Source: Microcoleus sp036705565 (GTDB taxonomy: Bacteria; Cyanobacteriota; Cyanobacteriia; Cyanobacteriales; Microcoleaceae). From it: a stretch of 64,000 bases of DNA. The position numbers and the translations under genes were made by a program. This document shows, piece after piece, positions 17,588 through 25,800 of this stretch (position 1 is its first letter; each line of letters begins with the position of its first letter). The stretch lies in assembly GCA_036705565.1 (NCBI GenBank), contig JAUBUY010000036.1, one strand, 5' to 3'. The notes below the pieces were generated by a model, which was not told the origin of the DNA, did no database searches, and saw only the letters and a list, made by a program, of their open reading frames with translations.

Positions 17588-20131
17588 ATGCGTGCAGTGC
17601 TGATGGCTGGGGGATCGGGAACTAGGCTCAGACCCCTGACGTGCGATTTGCCCAAACCGATGGTGCCGATTCTGAATCGCCCGATCGCAGAACACATTAT
17701 TAATTTGCTAAAAAGGCATCAGATTACGGAAATTATTGCGACGCTGCACTACCTTCCCGATGTCATGCGCGAATATTTTACTGACGGGGCAGAGTTTGGC
17801 GTTCAAATGACTTACGCTGTGGAGGAAGACCAACCGCTGGGTACGGCTGGTTGCGTCAAAAATATTGCTGAACTGCTCGATCGAACTTTTCTGGTCATCA
17901 GCGGCGACAGCATCACAGACTTCGACTTGACGGCAGCGATCAAATTTCACCGTAGCCAGCAATCCAAAGCCACGTTAATTTTAACTCGGGTTCCCAACCC
18001 GATGGAATTCGGGGTCGTGATTACCGAGGAAAATTACCGCATCAGTCGCTTTCTGGAAAAGCCTTCTAGCAGCGAAATTTTCTCCGATACTATCAATACC
18101 GGCATTTATATTTTAGAACCCGAAGTCTTGGATTACCTGCCGGTAAATCAGGAGTGCGACTTCTCGAAAGACTTGTTTCCCCTGCTACTGGAAAAAAATG
18201 AGCCGATGTACGGCTACATCGCCGAGGGTTACTGGTGCGATGTCGGTCAGCTAGATGTTTACCGGGAATCTCAGTACGACGCGCTGCGGGGAAAGGTCAA
18301 ACTGGATTTGAGCTACTACAACGAAGTTCGATCGGGACTTTGGGTAGGTCAAAATACTTTTATTGACGATAGCGCGATCGTCGAAGTACCGGCGATGATC
18401 GGCAACAATTGCCGAATTGGAGCCAGAGTTAAAATCGATGCAGGTACTGTGATCGGAGATAACGTGACTGTGGGGGCCGACGCTAATCTCAAACGTCCCA
18501 TCGTCTGGAACGGAGCAATTGTCGGTGAAGACGCTCATCTTAGGGCCTGCGTGATTTGCCGGAGTACCCGCGTAGACAGGCGCGCTCACGTCCTCGAAGG
18601 TGCTGTCGTCGGTTCAATGTCCATCGTGGGAGAAGAAGCACAAGTGGGGCCGAGCGTGCGCGTCTGGCCGAGCAAAAATATTGAATCCGGCGCTCTGTTA
18701 AATCAAAATTTAATTTGGGGAGAACAAGCTAAGCGGAATTTGTTCGGTCAGCGTGGCGTTCAAGGACTGGCAAATGTGGATGTTACCCCGGAATTTGCAG
18801 TGAAATTGGGCGCGGCTTATGGCTCGACTTTGAAACCGGGGACTGCGGTATCGGTTTCTCGTGACCAGCGGAGCATTTCGCGGATGGTTTCGAGGTCTTT
18901 GATTGCGGGTTTGATGTCGGTGGGAATTAATGTGATCAATTTGGAATCGACGGCAATTCCGATCGCGCGCACGGTTTCGTCTACGATATCAATTGCTGGC
19001 GGCATTCATGTTCGCATTTCGCCCGATCGCTCCGACCACATTTTAATTGAATTCTTCGATATCAAAGGCATCAATATTACTAAAGGAGCTGAGAAAAAAA
19101 TCGAGGGGGCTTATTTTAAGGAAGATTTGCGGCGAGCTCTAATTCCCGAAATTGGAGAGATGACGTACTTTAACCAAGCTCTCGATGTTTACAACCGCAT
19201 TTTTGAGCGGCAGATGAATGTTGAGGCAATACGCTACAGCAATTCTAAGGTGGTAATCGATTACGTTTACGCGGTTTCTGGAGCAATTCTGCCCCAAATG
19301 CTTGCCAAGTTCGGCTGCGATGCGGTGGTTCTCAATGCCAGTCTCAAACAGACTTCTCTAAGCAACGGGGAACGGGAATATTTGCTCGACCAACTCGGCC
19401 GGGTGGTGAAAGCACTCAGCGCTAATTTTGGAGTGCAGGTATCGGCTAACGGCGAACAGCTCATTTTGGTAGATGAGTCTGGGATAGCGATTCGCGGGGA
19501 AATGCTGACGGCGTTGATGGTAAATTTGATGCTGACTTCTCATCCCAAAGGTACAGTAGTAGTGCCGGTTCATGCGTCTTCTGCGGTGGAGGCGATCGCC
19601 CGACGCTATCAAAGCAAGGTAATCCGCACGAAGGCGAACCCAACTGCTTTGATGGAAGCCGCTAACAGGAACCCGAATGTGGTTTTGGGCGGCAGCGGCC
19701 TTATGGGTTTTATTTTCCCGCAGTTGCATCCCGGATTTGACGGGATGTTCTGCATTGCTAAAGTGATAGAAATGATGACGATTCAGGAGCGATCGCTCGG
19801 ACAGATCAAGGCGGAACTTCCCCGCATCACCCACCGCAGTTACAGCGTCCGCTGTCCTTGGACTATCAAGGGTTCGCTAATGCGACATTTAGTAGAAACT
19901 CATTCGCCCGATCGTTTAGAATTATTAGATGGAGTGAAGATTTTTAACTACAGCGACGACAATTGGGTATTAGTTTTACCCGATGCCAGTGAACCGACCG
20001 TTCATATCTTCGCCAACAGTGAGGATCGAGATTGGGTATCTGAAACGTTGAAGGAGTACCGCGCCCTCGTTCACGATTTTGTCAGTCAAGCCGAGGCGGC
20101 AGTTCTCCAAGATAAATTTGGTAACGTGTAA
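17588..20131 (+). CDS. Nucleotidyltransferase / phosphohexomutase-like fusion
   Basis: 847 residues in three parts. Residues 1-235 are a sugar-phosphate nucleotidyltransferase (MAGGSGTRLRPLTCDLPKPM, GDSITDFD, EKPSS, GYWCDVG). About 250-370 is a left-handed beta-helix of hexapeptide repeats. About 380-845 is a phosphoglucomutase/phosphomannomutase-type module. The family is annotated mannose-1-phosphate guanylyltransferase or glucose-1-phosphate nucleotidyltransferase and feeds exopolysaccharide or glycoconjugate synthesis. The mutase part is degenerate: the phosphoserine loop (T-x-S-H-N-P) reads HVRISPDRSD, and the Mg2+ motif D-G-D-x-D-R reads VDESGIAIRG. It is therefore probably not a working mutase and may be regulatory. 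The start has AAGGAGG 7 bases upstream. Monocistronic. Confidence 0.9.
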   Translation: MRAVLMAGGSGTRLRPLTCDLPKPMVPILNRPIAEHIINLLKRHQITEIIATLHYLPDVMREYFTDGAEFGVQMTYAVEEDQPLGTAGCVKNIAELLDRTFLVISGDSITDFDLTAAIKFHRSQQSKATLILTRVPNPMEFGVVITEENYRISRFLEKPSSSEIFSDTINTGIYILEPEVLDYLPVNQECDFSKDLFPLLLEKNEPMYGYIAEGYWCDVGQLDVYRESQYDALRGKVKLDLSYYNEVRSGLWVGQNTFIDDSAIVEVPAMIGNNCRIGARVKIDAGTVIGDNVTVGADANLKRPIVWNGAIVGEDAHLRACVICRSTRVDRRAHVLEGAVVGSMSIVGEEAQVGPSVRVWPSKNIESGALLNQNLIWGEQAKRNLFGQRGVQGLANVDVTPEFAVKLGAAYGSTLKPGTAVSVSRDQRSISRMVSRSLIAGLMSVGINVINLESTAIPIARTVSSTISIAGGIHVRISPDRSDHILIEFFDIKGINITKGAEKKIEGAYFKEDLRRALIPEIGEMTYFNQALDVYNRIFERQMNVEAIRYSNSKVVIDYVYAVSGAILPQMLAKFGCDAVVLNASLKQTSLSNGEREYLLDQLGRVVKALSANFGVQVSANGEQLILVDESGIAIRGEMLTALMVNLMLTSHPKGTVVVPVHASSAVEAIARRYQSKVIRTKANPTALMEAANRNPNVVLGGSGLMGFIFPQLHPGFDGMFCIAKVIEMMTIQERSLGQIKAELPRITHRSYSVRCPWTIKGSLMRHLVETHSPDRLELLDGVKIFNYSDDNWVLVLPDASEPTVHIFANSEDRDWVSETLKEYRALVHDFVSQAEAAVLQDKFGNV

Positions 20132-20337
20132 TCGGGAATTGGGCATTGGCCAAACAGGGCATTGGCAATGGGAAATTGGTAATGCAAAAGTAAAAAAATA
20201 AAATGCGTTATTTTAAGTTTTACCTTTTTACTTGAAAGTTCATGCCCAATTCCCAATCCCGAAGTCCCTGCGCGGGCCAATTCCCAATTCCCGATGCCCA
20301 ATTCCCGATGCCCAATTACGTACAGATAACAGGTCAC
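20132..20337. repeat. Short-repeat spacer (GCCCAATTCCC units)
   Basis: Degenerate copies of TTGGGCATTGGC, then GCCCAATTCCCGATG twice at 20285-20315. There is no gene. It forms the left flank of the IsrB element, so it also supplies the probable guide sequence of the element's RNA (bases just left of ~20338). Confidence 0.5.
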
Positions 20338-20340
20338 TAA

Positions 20341-20552
20341 CCCCACCCTAAAAGGGATGGGGCTTGAAAGAGGGAGCAACACCCGCTTCTTAATTCAAGA
20401 CTAAAACAGTGTCTAGCCTGCGTCTTCAAGACAAACTGAGCCATCTGGGAGTGGTATCCCAACTGACGTTAAGAATACCTCCCTAGTTTTTAACCGCTCG
20501 GATGTGCCAGTGGCGAAGGGAAATACAAACCTAGAAATAGGACTTACCGTAA
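20341..20552 (+). ncRNA. Probable omegaRNA of the IsrB element
   Basis: Some 210 bases between the left-end hairpin and the isrB start lack an open frame but have several short inverted repeats (hairpin at 20341-20362; TGGGAGTGGTATCCCA at 20453-20468). In IscB/IsrB loci as described, the guide RNA scaffold lies exactly here, upstream of the orf, with the guide taken from sequence left of the element. Its 3' end near the start codon is inferred. Confidence 0.55.
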
Positions 20553-21587
20553 ATGTTTGTTCCAGTCTTAGATAGCGAAAACAGACCCTTAATGCCGACA
20601 ACTCCAAGCAGGGCAAAGCGTTGGATTAAGTCTGGCAAGGCGACACCATTTTGGAAAAAAGGAGTGTTTTGCGTTCGACTCAACATAGAACCATCCAACA
20701 CGCACCGCCAACCAATTGCAGTTGGTATCGATCCCGGATCGAAGCGAGAAGCGTTTACGGTTAAATCCAAAGCGCATACTTATCTCAACATTCAAACCCA
20801 TGCTGTTGATTGGGTGAAAGACCATGTTGAGATCAGGCGAAATATGCGGCGCGCCAGGCGTTTTCGCAACACGCCATGCCGCAAAAACCGAGCCAACCGA
20901 CTGGTCAACAAATATCGACTGCCTCCATCAACTAAGGCGAGGTGGCAGTGGAAATTAAGGATAACTAAATGGCTGACTTTGATGTTCCCAATATCAACTT
21001 TCGTTGTAGAAGATATCAAAGCCCGAACCTGGAAAAACGCACGCAAGTGGAATGTATCGTTTAGTCCGCTAGGAGTAGGCAAGCAATGGTTCTATGCAGA
21101 GCTTGAGAAAATCGCTCGTGTTGAAACTAAGACGGGCAAGGATACTTATGAATTACGTCAATTGAGTGAACTCCTTAAGTCAAAGCAGAAGCTATCAAAC
21201 AAATTTGAGGCACACTGCGTTGATTCTTGGGTGCTAGCTAACTGGTGCGTTGGGGGGCATTTTAAACCCGATAACACTGCATTGATAGAAGTAATTCCTC
21301 TTGAGTTTCACAGACGCCAGTTACACCGATTGCAACACGCTCCGGGTCACATCCGTTCGAGGTATGGCGGCACTTTGAGTGCGGGATTCAAACGCGGTTC
21401 AATCGTCAAACACCGAAAGTATGGGTTTTGCTACGTAGGTGGCTGGCAAGAGTCGCCTACGAAGAAAGACCCAACTCGGAAAACAATTAGTTTGCACAGC
21501 TTAGGTACTGGCAAACGGTTGTGTCAAAATGCGTTGTCTGCGGATTGTAAGTTTTTGTCTTACAACTCGTGGCGCATTGCAAATTAA
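20553..21587 (+). CDS. isrB: IsrB-like RNA-guided RuvC nickase (RRXRR/PLMP family)
   Basis: 344 residues. The N-terminal PLMP domain is explicit (PVLDSENRPLMPTTPSRAKR). RuvC-I is VGIDPGS (Asp60), an Arg-rich bridge helix follows at 95-106 (RRNMRRARRFRN), RuvC-II is FVVEDIKA (Glu153), and RuvC-III is NKFEAHCVDSW (His221, Asp224). The interval between RuvC-II and RuvC-III is only ~65 residues and contains no HNH domain, which separates IsrB from IscB. IsrB proteins use an omegaRNA to nick non-target DNA and are evolutionary relatives of Cas9. All catalytic acidic residues seen are present. It starts at ATG 20553. The gene ends 46 bases before ssb. Confidence 0.82.
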   Translation: MFVPVLDSENRPLMPTTPSRAKRWIKSGKATPFWKKGVFCVRLNIEPSNTHRQPIAVGIDPGSKREAFTVKSKAHTYLNIQTHAVDWVKDHVEIRRNMRRARRFRNTPCRKNRANRLVNKYRLPPSTKARWQWKLRITKWLTLMFPISTFVVEDIKARTWKNARKWNVSFSPLGVGKQWFYAELEKIARVETKTGKDTYELRQLSELLKSKQKLSNKFEAHCVDSWVLANWCVGGHFKPDNTALIEVIPLEFHRRQLHRLQHAPGHIRSRYGGTLSAGFKRGSIVKHRKYGFCYVGGWQESPTKKDPTRKTISLHSLGTGKRLCQNALSADCKFLSYNSWRIAN

Positions 21588-21633
21588 TTGTAAAGCCGTC
21601 CTAGAAGGACGGGGTTTCACACCCATTTTTCTT

Positions 21634-22191
21634 ATGAATAGCTGCATTTTGATGGCGGAAATAACTCAACAACCGCAACTCCGTTATACTCCTGAAAATC
21701 AAGTTCCAATCGCTGAAATGCTGGTGCAGTTTCCCGGCCCAAAACCTGAAGATCCGCCCGAACGTTTGAAGGTGATAGGATGGGGCAATTTGGCTCAAGA
21801 AATTCACGATAAATATCGCGAGGGCGATCGCGTGATTATTGAAGGTCGGCTGGGAATGAATACGATCGAAATAGATGGTATCAAAGAAAAGCGCGCTGAA
21901 CTGACAGCTCAAAGGATTTACAGTGTAGGCGCCGATGCCATGAGTTCGGCTCCTCCAACTAGAACCGCCCCCGAACCGGCTCAAATTCGCGACACCGCCC
22001 CGGCTAATGTGCCGAGCAATGTAGTACCTTTAGGATCGCGGAACCGCAGTTCAAACAGCGCTCCAAGCGGCCCTAACCGCACCTCTAGTTCGGATTGGAA
22101 CTCGCATCAGTCTTCAAATTCTGAGTCCGATCGATCTTCGAGTTCGTCTAACGAACCGGAAAATCCCGATTACGATCCGATTCCATTTTAA
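21634..22191 (+). CDS. ssb: Single-stranded DNA-binding protein
   Basis: 185 residues from ATG 21634. The OB-fold occupies ~1-100 (YTPENQVPIAEMLVQF, ERLKVIGWGNLAQEIHDKY, EGDRVIIEGRL, RAELTAQRIYSV). A long Ser/Asn/Pro-rich disordered linker (~105-175) leads to the acidic tip DYDPIPF, the docking tail for replication and repair proteins. This divergent OB type is the cyanobacterial SSB used in replication, recombination and repair. A longer frame opening at 21529 runs through the IS right end and is rejected. The IsrB element ends within ~10 bases of the start, so the native promoter and leader may have been displaced; no good ribosome site is seen. Confidence 0.88.
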   Translation: MNSCILMAEITQQPQLRYTPENQVPIAEMLVQFPGPKPEDPPERLKVIGWGNLAQEIHDKYREGDRVIIEGRLGMNTIEIDGIKEKRAELTAQRIYSVGADAMSSAPPTRTAPEPAQIRDTAPANVPSNVVPLGSRNRSSNSAPSGPNRTSSSDWNSHQSSNSESDRSSSSSNEPENPDYDPIPF

Positions 22192-22197
22192 AAATTA

Positions 22198-22250
22198 GGG
22201 TGCCTCACTTTACAACTGGACTGTTGGAGCGAAAGTGACGCACCTTAATT
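22198..22250. repeat. Degenerate GTAGGGTGCGTCA inverted repeat
   Basis: TAGGGTGCCTCACTTT / AAAGTGACGCACCTTA inverted around ACTGGACTGTTGG, just after the ssb stop. It could double as an ssb terminator hairpin. Confidence 0.6.
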
Positions 22251-22341
22251 TAAGAGCGATCGCACTTCAGGAAAAAAAGGGCGATCCTCTTCGAGGGCTG
22301 CGCTAACAAATTTGGCCCAACTACGAGCTAAATTGCAAATT

Positions 22342-22689
22342 TTACAGCTTGATCGTCACAACTTTTTTCTTGCTTTTTTCGTCGCGCAGCACGACGGTAT
22401 TGTAGGGTGATGTATCCGTCCCCACCGGAATTGGCAGCTTAAAGCTGCTGGTCTTATGCTTAACTTCGCCTAAATCAATGCTTTTCGTTATATTGCCATC
22501 TGTTGCCAGATAAGCGTTAAGTTCGCCTTTATAATCTTCAATCAAAAAGTCTCTGAAGAAAAGGACTTCCCCAGGACCATCGACATCGATAGCAAGGATG
22601 ACCGTACCGCTAAACGTTGCGCCTTTTTCTTCTTCATCAACCGTCGCCATTTTAATTTCCGAGGGGTCTTGACCGGACATATCTGGCAT
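22342..22689 (-). CDS. Beta-rich hypothetical protein (DM13-like, tentative)
   Basis: 115 residues from the ATG at 22689 (MPDMSGQDPSEIK), chosen because AGGAG lies 10 bases upstream; an earlier TTG frame is rejected. The body is beta-rich: ATFSGTVILAIDVDGPGEVLFFRDFLIED, then LNAYLATDGN, IDLGEVKHKTSSFKLPIP, and YNTVVLRDEKSKKKVVTIKL. The strand order and the F-x-D-F / Y-L / S-F-x-L-P / Y-x-T-V-V-L pattern resemble DM13 domains, but the Cys of that family is absent, so the match is weak. No signal peptide. Surrounded by repeats. Function unknown. Confidence 0.65.
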   Translation of the reverse strand: MPDMSGQDPSEIKMATVDEEEKGATFSGTVILAIDVDGPGEVLFFRDFLIEDYKGELNAYLATDGNITKSIDLGEVKHKTSSFKLPIPVGTDTSPYNTVVLRDEKSKKKVVTIKL

Positions 22690-22940
22690 AAATTTTTTCT
22701 CCTGAACAGAGCGCAATAATTAACAAGAAGCTTACCTGATGCTAGGGGCGATCGCAAAACTCTTAGGACGTATTTCTGCATCTGTCTTGCTTCTGTCTGA
22801 GGTTAGAGAAGCCCGCGATCGCGCATTATACCCCCAAGTCTCGCAAACACCGCCGCGCTAATTCGATTCGATATTTAGCATCCTTACTCTGGAGTTTTTA
22901 AGGAGCGCGAATTAAATAACTTACAATTTTAATTGTTATT

Positions 22941-23030
22941 GTGGGATGGGCGTCCCGCCCGTCATGAGTGGACGGGCGGGACGCCCATCCCACTTTCAAG
23001 AGTGGAAGTTATTTAATTATCATTCCTAAG
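22941..23030. repeat. Perfect 23-bp-arm palindrome with shared AT-rich tail
   Basis: Arms 22941-22963 and 22971-22993 (GTGGGATGGGCGTCCCGCC...) are perfect inverted repeats around ATGAGTG. They are followed by the tail TTTCAAGAGTGGAAGTTATT, which is also found at window positions 15-50. This is a mobile foldback repeat. No gene in 22690-23116. Confidence 0.85.
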
Positions 23031-23116
23031 TGATTGGGTCGAGAATTAAGCCTGATGTTTTTGATAATTTAAGAACGATCGCACTTTGCTCAAGAAAGGG
23101 CGATCGCCCTGAAAAA

Positions 23117-23350
23117 TTATTCTTTCCAGTAACGGGTTAAAATCCGCATTACTTCGCCTGCGATCGGGGACGGTAAAGGCGGGCTCCATTCACCAACTTC
23201 TGCAAAACCCAAAACGTGCAGCAGATTGATGAGGCTTTCGACTCCTTTGGGAATCCCGCAAATCAACAATCGGATCGGTTGCTTGCCGGTGGGTGCGTCG
23301 GGAATTTCTTCGCGCAGGATTTCGGGAACTGACTTTGGCTGTGATATCAT
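23117..23350 (-). CDS. Conserved cyanobacterial small protein
   Basis: 77 residues. The core reads PEILREEIPDAPTGKQPIRL, LICGIPKGVESLINLLHVLG, FAEVGEWSPPLPSP, GEVMRILTRYW. I recall near-identical short proteins across filamentous cyanobacteria. It is soluble with no signal, probably a small alpha/beta fold. No strong ribosome site and no operon partner. Function unknown. Confidence 0.75.
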   Translation of the reverse strand: MISQPKSVPEILREEIPDAPTGKQPIRLLICGIPKGVESLINLLHVLGFAEVGEWSPPLPSPIAGEVMRILTRYWKE

Positions 23351-23571
23351 GATTTTTAACTACAAAATAGTCGGAGAGCGATCGCCCTTGAGTTTTCGAG
23401 GCCAAGGGGCGATCGCTTTTCCGTTTGTACATCCTCAGCATAGTTCATTTTCTGATTCTAGTAAACTGACAAACTCAAATAATTTACCGTAGCGGTTAAT
23501 TAAAGGATAGTGAAGGTTGCGGGATGGTAACATCAGCTTGCAAACTCCAGGCTATTAATTGAGCATCAACA

Positions 23572-23796
23572 GTGGTCATCCGTTGGAAATTGGCAGTTGT
23601 AATGGCCGAGCGTAATATCAGCAACAAAGAGTTGGCTGCTTTGGTGGGAATGCACCCAACTTCGTTTTCGAGACTCAAAACCCGCCGTCGCCTCACGAGA
23701 ATTGACGAATCCACTCTCAATGCTCTGTGCAAAGCGCTAAACTGCCAACCGGGCGATTTAATGGTGTATGAGGAAGACGATCCCGATCGCACTTAA
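23572..23796 (+). CDS. XRE/Cro-type transcriptional regulator
   Basis: 74 residues, a single HTH domain of the Cro/YozG type. Helices 2-3 of the HTH are ISNKELAALVGMHPTSFSRLKTRR, and the C-terminal NALCKALNCQPGDLMVYEED is diagnostic for this short family. The start is a GTG at 23572; an internal ATG at 23602 would remove helix 1 and is unlikely. It should bind a short operator as a dimer; no target can be assigned. It is convergent with lipB and has no partner gene of toxin type intact nearby. Confidence 0.85.
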   Translation: MVIRWKLAVVMAERNISNKELAALVGMHPTSFSRLKTRRRLTRIDESTLNALCKALNCQPGDLMVYEEDDPDRT

Positions 23797-23859
23797 AAAA
23801 CCGACTGCGGTTAGGAGTAGGGTTGACAGCGACGCACCCTACACATTCGTGAAGCGAAG

Positions 23860-24543
23860 CTATCCCGTAGGGAATCGCACAATTTCCACTGCAAAAACGC
23901 GAGCAAACTCAGCGACAAGGATCGATCGCACTCGATCGACCTCAATTCCGGGGATAAACTGCTCTAAACTGCCAACAGGTCGATCGGGAATCCCGCAAGG
24001 TACAATTTGCCCAAAGCCTGCGAGATCCGGACAAACATTTAAAGCAAAACCGTGCATCGTAATCCAGCGGCTGACTTTAATGCCGATCGCCCCTAGCTTG
24101 CACCCATCCACCCAAACCCCAGTCATACCGGGAACCCGCGAACCCTTCAACCCCAAAACTTCCAGCACCCCCAGCAGCACTTCCTCCAACTGCCGCAAAT
24201 ACCAGTGCAAATCAGGCTGGTGACGGCGCAAATTTAAAATCGGATACCCCACCAATTGGCCCGGACAGTGGTAAGTCACCTCGCCGCCCCGCTCAACTCG
24301 GTGAAGTTCCGCCCCAGTTTGGCTTGGGTCAAATTTCAGAAATTCCAGCTTTGCTCCCATTCCCAAAGTGTAAACCGGCGGATGTTCCAGCAAAATCAGG
24401 ACATCTGGCAAATCAGGCTTGTCGCGGCGTTCTTGCACGAGTTTTTGCTGAATTTCCCAAGCTTGGGAGTAGGGAACTTGTCCCCAATCGAGGAGCAAAC
24501 AGGGTTGTGCATTTAACTGTTGAGGGATGAGAGGAGAAATCAT
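23860..24543 (-). CDS. lipB: Lipoyl(octanoyl) transferase
   Basis: 227 residues, full length. LipB moves octanoate from octanoyl-ACP to a lipoyl-domain lysine as the first step of lipoate assembly for pyruvate dehydrogenase and the glycine cleavage system. Visible motifs are RGGEVTYHCPGQLVGYPI, the catalytic Lys in CKLGAIGIKVSRWITMHG, ALNVCPDL, and the catalytic Cys in GQIVPCGIPDR. The HCPG form of the second motif is usual in cyanobacteria. The C-terminal residues VRFPTG and the stop codon are written by a dispersed repeat (23850-23880), so the natural C-terminus may have been slightly changed. The gene is monocistronic. Confidence 0.95.
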   Translation of the reverse strand: MISPLIPQQLNAQPCLLLDWGQVPYSQAWEIQQKLVQERRDKPDLPDVLILLEHPPVYTLGMGAKLEFLKFDPSQTGAELHRVERGGEVTYHCPGQLVGYPILNLRRHQPDLHWYLRQLEEVLLGVLEVLGLKGSRVPGMTGVWVDGCKLGAIGIKVSRWITMHGFALNVCPDLAGFGQIVPCGIPDRPVGSLEQFIPGIEVDRVRSILVAEFARVFAVEIVRFPTG

Positions 24544-24695
24544 GCAAAAAAGTCAATAGTGTTATTACGGAATATTGGCGCAGTTTAAATCAAGAATTGT
24601 CAACATATAATAAAAGATTTGGAAGATAAGTGTTTTCGAGAATACATAGTGCTACTGTATAAAATATACCGAAGTTACAGAAGGGAGGGAGCTCT

Positions 24696-25349
24696 ATGAA
24701 GCTTGTTATCCAGGGTAAAAATATAGAAATCACCGATGCGATTCGCGAGTACGTCAATCAAAAGGTGGAAAAGGCAGTTAGCCATTTTCAAAATTTGACT
24801 ACAGAAGTGGACATACATCTATCGGTGGCTCGTAATCCCAGGATCAATCCTAAGCAGACTGCTGAGGTGACAATTTATGCTAACGGCAGCGTTATTCGGG
24901 CTGAAGAAAGCACGGAAAGCCTGTATGCCAGCATAGATTTGGTTGCCGACAAGATAGCTCGTCAACTGCGGAAATTTAAGGAAAAACGCCACGACAACAA
25001 AATCCAGAGTAGTGTTAAAACGGTTACGGCAGTTGAAGAACATCCTGTAGTAGCGGATCTAATTGGCGATCGAACTCCCGAACTTCCTGCTGAGGTGGTA
25101 CGGACTAAGTATTTTGCTATGCCTCCAATGACTGTGCAACAAGCTTTGGAACAATTGCAGATTATCGATCACGATTTCTATATGTTCCGTAATGCGGAAA
25201 CAGACGAAATTAACGTACTCTACGAACGCAAGACTCACGGTGGCTATGGAGTTATCCAACCCCGGCACAGCAACGGTAACGGTAATAGCAAAAATGGCAA
25301 AACTGCCGAAAGCGCTACATCTGAAAAATCGAGTGTTGCAAAAAGCTAG
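24696..25349 (+). CDS. lrtA: Long-form ribosome hibernation-promoting factor (LrtA)
   Basis: 217 residues. The N-terminal S30AE/YfiA domain (~1-100: MKLVIQGKNIEITDAIREYV, VDIHLSVARNPR) binds the 30S decoding centre. A linker is followed by the long-form C-terminal dimerisation domain (~130-190: KYFAMPPMTVQQALEQLQI, DFYMFRNAETDEINVLYERK, GGYGVIQP), which makes 100S ribosome dimers. The Ser/Asn/Lys-rich tail is variable. GAAGGGAGGG lies 6 bases before the ATG. In other cyanobacteria the transcript is light-repressed and has a long leader; the ~150-base upstream region here could hold one. Confidence 0.95.
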   Translation: MKLVIQGKNIEITDAIREYVNQKVEKAVSHFQNLTTEVDIHLSVARNPRINPKQTAEVTIYANGSVIRAEESTESLYASIDLVADKIARQLRKFKEKRHDNKIQSSVKTVTAVEEHPVVADLIGDRTPELPAEVVRTKYFAMPPMTVQQALEQLQIIDHDFYMFRNAETDEINVLYERKTHGGYGVIQPRHSNGNGNSKNGKTAESATSEKSSVAKS

Positions 25350-25395
25350 ATAATTGCTGAGTGCTAATTGTTAATGGCTGCAAGTCGTTAGCAAA

Positions 25396-25452
25396 AAAGG
25401 ACTAAAGTCCTTACTACGAACCACGAGTTTTTAGTAAGGACTTTAGTCCTTT
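25396..25452. repeat. 21-bp perfect inverted repeat after lrtA
   Basis: AAAGGACTAAAGTCCTTACTA and its exact inverse TAGTAAGGACTTTAGTCCTTT, with a 15-base loop, followed by CTTGGTTTTTT. It behaves like a terminator for lrtA but has the look of a dispersed foldback repeat. Confidence 0.7.
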
Positions 25453-25520
25453 CTTGGTTTTTTAGAGAATCATGACTGAGGTGCTGACTACGAACAAGTG
25501 GTAAAATCTGTCTTTACCAG

Positions 25521-25780
25521 CTAGCTGTATCTCGCGACTAAATCTTTCGCTGCTTGTCGGTGTTTTTCTACCAAACTCGGCGGGGAAAGCACTTGGGGGC
25601 TATCCATATATCTTTGCACCCACAGACTGAATTCGTTCTCTGAGCGATCGGGCAAATCTATCTGATAATTAACATACAGCAGCTTGCCAAAACTGTCCCT
25701 GGGCCGTTCCTTAATTTTTTGTCGCGGGTGTCGCAGATATCCCTCTAGACTCCTTGCGCTGTCTGGGGTGTAGAATGGAG
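25521..25780 (-). pseudogene. C-terminal fragment of a CRISPR-type WYL regulator
   Basis: An open frame without a start reads FYTPDSARSLEGYLRHPRQ, KLLYVNYQIDLPDRSENEF, LWVQRYMDSPQVLSPPSLV, EKHRQAAKDLVARYS and stop at 25521. This resembles the C-terminus of WYL-type CRISPR-associated proteins of cyanobacteria (TIGR03985-like; recalled, not checked). It is cut on its 5' side exactly where a partial CRISPR repeat begins (25781), so the locus was truncated there. Confidence 0.6.
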
Positions 25781-25800
25781 GTGAAACTAATTGAATGGAA
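25781..25800. repeat. Half CRISPR repeat
   Basis: GTGAAACTAATTGAATGGAA matches the 3' half of the repeats at 26247-26438 (GGGGAAACTAATTGAATGGAA). It joins the WYL fragment to the following orf, whose first possible ATG lies inside it. Confidence 0.7.

Larger units (their letters stand above)
20338..21625 (+). mobile_element. IS200/IS605-superfamily element of the IsrB type
   Basis: Bounded by subterminal hairpins: CCCCACCCT/AGGGATGGGG at 20341-20362 on the left and CCGTCCT/AGGACGG at 21596-21612 on the right. It carries a single orf (isrB-like) and no TnpA transposase, so it is non-autonomous. The right end resembles that of the remnant at 49484-49875. It sits immediately upstream of ssb. 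Confidence 0.75.

Noticed and set aside
22198..22250. Terminator of ssb
   Set aside because: The hairpin has no T-run and belongs to a dispersed repeat family, so termination is only possible, not shown.
22250..22341. Minus-strand tail AKFVSAALEEDRPFFPEVRS
   Set aside because: It is open and protein-like but about 30 codons long, without a start; too short to call even as a remnant.
23496..23792. 98-codon minus-strand frame with TTVDAQLIAW, PIN-like at first glance
   Set aside because: It is antisense to the XRE regulator; the few PIN-like residues are too short to support a gene.
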